From Marinimicrococcus sp033875255 (lineage in GTDB: Bacteria > Pseudomonadota > Alphaproteobacteria > Geminicoccales > Geminicoccaceae), in the NCBI GenBank assembly GCA_033875255.1, contig JAWZSN010000012.1, forward strand, positions 62,001-126,000: a stretch of DNA of 64,000 bases, given 5' to 3'. Shown piece after piece: positions 60,737-64,000 of the stretch. The translations under genes and the position numbers were made by a program. A model generated the notes under the pieces. The model worked only from the letters and a program-made list of their open reading frames with translations, made no database searches and was not told the origin of the DNA. Each line of letters starts with the position of its first letter. The first letter of the stretch is position 1.

Positions 60737-63607
60737 ATGCGCCGCCGCTTCATCTTGCCGGCCCTCACCGCCCTGACGGTCCTGCTGCCGGGGCATGCGC
60801 TGGCCGCCGGCGAGGCGCTGCTCGATCTCGAGGAGATGGGCAAGAGCCTCGCCGTCTACGGCCCGGTGGTCGGGCGGGCCTATGGCCGCGATGCCGGCCG
60901 TATCGCCGCGCAAGGCTTCGCGACGGCGATAGGCGAGGAGGGGCTGCGCGCCGCTCTCGCCGAAAGGCTCGCCCGGTTCGGCACCCGCGACCGGCTGGCC
61001 GATCTCGACGGCGGCCTGTTCGCCGTGGTCCAGCGCGAGGAGCGCAGCGCGGACGCGACCGCCATCGGCCGGCCGCTCGACAGCTTCATCCTGCTCGGCC
61101 AGAGCTTCGATCAGGAGATCGACGGCACCGGCGCCGGGCTCGCCTCGGAGATGTGGAACTTCTACCGGGTCAATCTCGCCGTGGCCGAGCGGGAGCTCGC
61201 CGCCATCGCCAGCGCCCTGGACACGGCCGCGAGCCTCCCCGAGACCGCCGGCCGCAAGCGGTTCCGCCAGTTCCTGATCTGCCGCGCACCGGCGCTGGCG
61301 GCACGCCAGGCGGAGAGCACAGCGTTTCTGGCGGAGACCGAGGCCGTGCTGCGCCTGGTCGAGGACGGGCTCTACGGCTTCGATGCGAGAGACGCTGCCG
61401 GGCTCGGCGTCCTGCTGCACCCTCCGATCCTCGCCGCTCTGGGCACGGCGCGGCAGCGCGCCCTTGCCCGCGACGACCGGGGGCGGACCGCCGCCATCGA
61501 GGCCGCCATGGCCGAGGTCGGCGGGCAGGGTCTCGCGCTCGGCCAGGACGGCCCATTCCTGACCCGGCCGGGTGTCGCCATGCCGGACAGCGGCCTCTAC
61601 CACCAGCTCGCCCGCGCCACCCGGGTGCAACGGATGCTCACCGACGACGACGCGCTGCACCGCCGATGGGGTGTCGACGAGCGGGATCTGGCGCAGGCGG
61701 CGGAGGTCGCCGGCGGCCTCGCCGACAGTCTCGTCGAGCCGATCCGCAGGCTCCGCGACGCGGCGCGGGCGCGGCTGCGCGGACCCGACGGCAAGCCGCG
61801 CCTGATGCTGACCGCCGCCGGCGCCGCTCCGGCCGCGCGCTTCTTCGTGGCCGAGGCCAGCGTCGACTACCGGCCCTGGATGTTCGCGCGGCGCGACCTG
61901 CGGGCTGCGGTGGCGGCACAGGAAAAGGAGTTCGCGCGGCTGCTCGCCATCTTCGAGGGCGAGCGGGCCGGGCTCGAGGAGGCGCAGCTTCTGGCGGTGC
62001 GTGCGTCGCAGGCGGTGCTCGCCACCGTCGAGGAGCGCGACCGCGCGCTCGTGGCGCTGCAGCTCACCGATGCCGAGCGCGCGCCAGGCCCCGCCGACGA
62101 GCCGGAATTGGCGGCGCTTCTGGCCGGCAGCGACGCAAGGCCCGATCAGCGGGCCCGCTGGCTGGCCGAGCGCCGCTCGCTTGCCGCCAATCTCGCCCGG
62201 CAGGAGGAGCTCGGGCGGCAGATCCGCGGCGAGGTGCCGGCCGCGGCGGATGTGCTCTCGCTCGACCGACGCCTCGGCGAGCTGCGTCAGCAGGAAGGCG
62301 ACCATCGCCTCGCGATCGGCCAGCTCGAGCCGGTGCTGGGCGTGACCGTCCTGCGTCCGCGGCTGGAGGCGGCGGCGACCAGGGCGGCGGAGCGCCTGCC
62401 GCGGCTGGAGCAGGAGGCGGTCGATGCGGAACGCGAGCGCGTCATCGAGGAGGGTCGCCTGGCCGTCACCGAAGGCGATCTCGCGGGCGTCGCCCGCCTG
62501 CTCGGCCGCGCCTGCGACGCGCTGGAGCCGCTCGAGGCCGCCGGCCCGCCGGTGATCGAGCGTCTTCGCCTGAAAGACAGCCAAGGCGTGTTGTTCAGTG
62601 CCCGGCGCCATCCGGTCGAGGAGCTGGGGCAGGCCGCAGCCGAGGCCCGTTCCGCCCTCTGCGAGCTGGAGCAGAGGGCCGCCGAGGCGTTCGACCGCTA
62701 CCGCCGGGCCCAGGACGTGGCGCTGGGAGCGGGCGTCATTCTCTACCGCGCCGTGTGGGCCTCGGCGGTGCTGCAACTGGGTATCGAGACCGCCGATTTC
62801 CTCTACGAGACCATGTCCTCCAAAGGCGGGCCGCTCTACGGCGCCTTCAACGCCGCGGTCGCCAAGGCCACCGAGACCTGGATCGGCGGCGATCCGCTGA
62901 TCGAGGACGCGATGGGGCCGCGCGGCCCGCACTGGACACAGCGGATCGAGCTGGTGGGGCCGGCCGTCAAGGACGCGCTGGGCGGCGCCACCGGCGACAT
63001 GGCGGAAGATCCGCGTGGCGCCATCCGGATCCTGCGTCGGCTGGTCGCGCGCGCCCACGACGCGGTACTCGACCCCGTGGCGCTGGACGACATCGTCAGC
63101 GACCTGAAGACCACGCTGCGCAGCCAGAGCTTCCAGAGCGGCGTCGTGGATGCCGCGCGGGACGCCGGCAAGGCGGTTACCATCGACGCGCTCAAGAAGG
63201 CCGTAGCCGAGATCACCGAGGGCAATGCGCTGCAGGGTTATCTGGAGGCCGATCTCGACGTAAGGCGCACCCATCTCTTCGTCATCTACACCCTCCAGGC
63301 AGAGAACATCGCGCGCGACGCCTATGCCGCCCTGGCCCGCAGGCTCGAGCGGGCGCATCCGCGGGCCGAGATGCTGGAGGACACCGAACAGCAGCGCTGC
63401 TTCGCGCCGGGCACGCCGCTTCGGGTGATCGTGGGAGAGCCGCACGCTGCGGCGCGCACCATGCAGATCGAGCTGGGCGGCGAGACCGCTGTCCGGAGTC
63501 CCGATGCCGACGAGGCATCCAATGAGGCCGCCTGGGCGCTGACGCCCCAACGGCTGCAGGCCGGACCGCTCGGCGGCGTGACCCTTCGGGCGATCGTCGA
63601 GCGCTGA
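60737..63607 (+). CDS. Large secreted or periplasmic protein of unknown function
   Basis: This 956-residue protein begins with a signal peptide (MRRRFILPALTALTVLLPGH, cleavage after LAA near residue 25). The rest is rich in Ala, Arg, Glu and Leu and looks mostly helical, with several long charged stretches (about residues 400-480 and 560-600) that may form coiled coils. No enzyme motif was recognised. One weakly hydrophobic helix lies around residues 670-695. The ATG follows GGGGAGG. It is divergent from the Gfo/Idh gene and followed by a TetR gene on the same strand. No family was recognised. Confidence 0.75.
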   Translation: MRRRFILPALTALTVLLPGHALAAGEALLDLEEMGKSLAVYGPVVGRAYGRDAGRIAAQGFATAIGEEGLRAALAERLARFGTRDRLADLDGGLFAVVQREERSADATAIGRPLDSFILLGQSFDQEIDGTGAGLASEMWNFYRVNLAVAERELAAIASALDTAASLPETAGRKRFRQFLICRAPALAARQAESTAFLAETEAVLRLVEDGLYGFDARDAAGLGVLLHPPILAALGTARQRALARDDRGRTAAIEAAMAEVGGQGLALGQDGPFLTRPGVAMPDSGLYHQLARATRVQRMLTDDDALHRRWGVDERDLAQAAEVAGGLADSLVEPIRRLRDAARARLRGPDGKPRLMLTAAGAAPAARFFVAEASVDYRPWMFARRDLRAAVAAQEKEFARLLAIFEGERAGLEEAQLLAVRASQAVLATVEERDRALVALQLTDAERAPGPADEPELAALLAGSDARPDQRARWLAERRSLAANLARQEELGRQIRGEVPAAADVLSLDRRLGELRQQEGDHRLAIGQLEPVLGVTVLRPRLEAAATRAAERLPRLEQEAVDAERERVIEEGRLAVTEGDLAGVARLLGRACDALEPLEAAGPPVIERLRLKDSQGVLFSARRHPVEELGQAAAEARSALCELEQRAAEAFDRYRRAQDVALGAGVILYRAVWASAVLQLGIETADFLYETMSSKGGPLYGAFNAAVAKATETWIGGDPLIEDAMGPRGPHWTQRIELVGPAVKDALGGATGDMAEDPRGAIRILRRLVARAHDAVLDPVALDDIVSDLKTTLRSQSFQSGVVDAARDAGKAVTIDALKKAVAEITEGNALQGYLEADLDVRRTHLFVIYTLQAENIARDAYAALARRLERAHPRAEMLEDTEQQRCFAPGTPLRVIVGEPHAAARTMQIELGGETAVRSPDADEASNEAAWALTPQRLQAGPLGGVTLRAIVER

Positions 63608-63653
63608 TTGTCGCAGGGGACGTGAGTGCTTGCGCCATCGCGACGTTCGGATA

Positions 63654-63679
63654 TTAATGACTGACTGGTTGGTCATTAA
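63654..63679. promoter_or_regulatory. Palindromic operator for the TetR regulator
   Basis: TTAATGAC and GTCATTAA form a perfect eight-base inverted repeat around ten bases (TGACTGGTTG), which itself continues the symmetry imperfectly. It ends 12 bases before the GTG start of the TetR gene. The TGACTGA/TTGGTCA core is typical of TetR operators, so autoregulation is likely. Confidence 0.75.
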
Positions 63680-63691
63680 GGAGCTTACGCC

Positions 63692-64000
63692 GTGGCCGAG
63701 CCGGCACGACGTCGACGGCGCAAGGAGGCGCGGCCCCAGGAGATCCTGGAAGCGGCGCTGGCGCTCTTCACCGAGCGGGGCTTCAGCGCCACGCGGCTCG
63801 ACGACATCGCCGCCCGGGCGGGCGTCAGCAAGGGCACGCTCTATCTCTACTTCGCCAGCAAGGAGGCGATCTTCTCGGAGCTGGTGCGCCATGCCGTGCT
63901 GCCCAACATCGCCCGGGTCGAGGCGTTGGTGGCGGGCTGGAGCGGCTCGCGCGCGAGCCTGCTGCGGCGGATGATCGAGCTGTTGGGGACGGCCCTGCGG
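63692..64000 (+). CDS. TetR/AcrR family transcriptional regulator (3' end cut by window edge)
   Basis: The frame starts at GTG with AAGGAG eight bases upstream and runs 103 codons to the edge. The helix-turn-helix is complete: EILEAALALFTERGFSATRL, DDIAARAGVSKGTLYLYFAS. The ligand domain is only begun. A clear palindrome sits at 63654-63679 over its promoter. TetR proteins usually repress an adjacent gene such as an efflux pump, which would lie beyond the window. Confidence 0.9.
   Translation, partial: MAEPARRRRRKEARPQEILEAALALFTERGFSATRLDDIAARAGVSKGTLYLYFASKEAIFSELVRHAVLPNIARVEALVAGWSGSRASLLRRMIELLGTALR

Overview
The window is about 64 kb of high-GC bacterial DNA. It is packed with short intergenic gaps, ATGA/GTGA four-base overlaps and several TTG and GTG starts. 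The gene set fits an aerobic, metabolically broad alphaproteobacterium: a DctPQM TRAP transporter, ccoNOQP with an FNR/FixK-type box, many solute-binding-protein transporters, LivKHMGF and hydantoin enzymes. A Rhodospirillales or Geminicoccales-type soil or plant bacterium is a guess from gene content only. No rRNA, tRNA, insertion sequence, phage gene or CRISPR array was seen.

Layout. 1-2.0 kb: a formamidase/acetamidase cut by the left edge and a LysR regulator (minus). 2.2-5.9 kb: a TRAP transporter operon ending in an HD-domain protein. 5.9-7.9 kb: a RimK-like ATP-grasp protein with a GNAT acetyltransferase (minus). 7.9-15.5 kb: a tightly overlapping nucleoside/nucleobase uptake operon (BMP-type binding protein, ATPase, two permeases with two DMT exporters between them) ending in a CodA-type cytosine deaminase. 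15.9-19.3 kb: a SWIM-SNF2 helicase. 19.2-22.2 kb: a YnjB/YnjC-like importer with no ATPase beside it. 22.3-26.8 kb: cbb3 oxidase genes ccoNOQP, with a divergent DUF2189 membrane protein and a small membrane protein. 26.9-27.7 kb: a TerC-family protein. 27.7-32.3 kb: a LivKHMGF branched-chain-type importer. 32.5-37.2 kb: a hydantoin racemase, a GntR regulator, a DapA-like aldolase and a sulfatase. 37.3-42.6 kb: a polar amino acid ABC importer, a dehydrogenase, N-carbamoyl-D-amino-acid hydrolase and a flavin-reductase-like protein.

42.6-45.0 kb is a small accessory island whose left half is visibly poorer in GC. It holds a Panacea-domain protein overlapped by a small two-helix membrane protein (a candidate PanAT toxin-antitoxin pair), an MqsA-like antitoxin without an intact toxin, and an intact ParDE pair. 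45.0-47.2 kb: a second formamidase and a dehydrogenase. 47.4-52.2 kb: an HlyD-RbbA-YhhJ efflux operon. 52.5-64 kb: an ATP-grasp ligase, a sulfotransferase, a cold-shock protein with a clear terminator, a second Asp/Glu-type racemase, a TreT-like trehalose glycosyltransferase, a hydantoinase with an aspartate dehydrogenase, a Gfo/Idh oxidoreductase, a 956-residue secreted protein of unknown function, and a TetR regulator cut by the right edge that starts beside a clear palindromic operator.

How it fits together. The recurring theme is salvage of nitrogen from cyclic ureides, pyrimidines, carbamoyl compounds and amides. Hydantoinase, two racemases and an N-carbamoyl-D-amino-acid amidohydrolase would together open hydantoins to D-amino acids. 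The cytosine deaminase operon, two formamidases and several amino-acid-type importers supply related substrates. These genes are dispersed in separate transcription units, so joint function is inferred, not shown.
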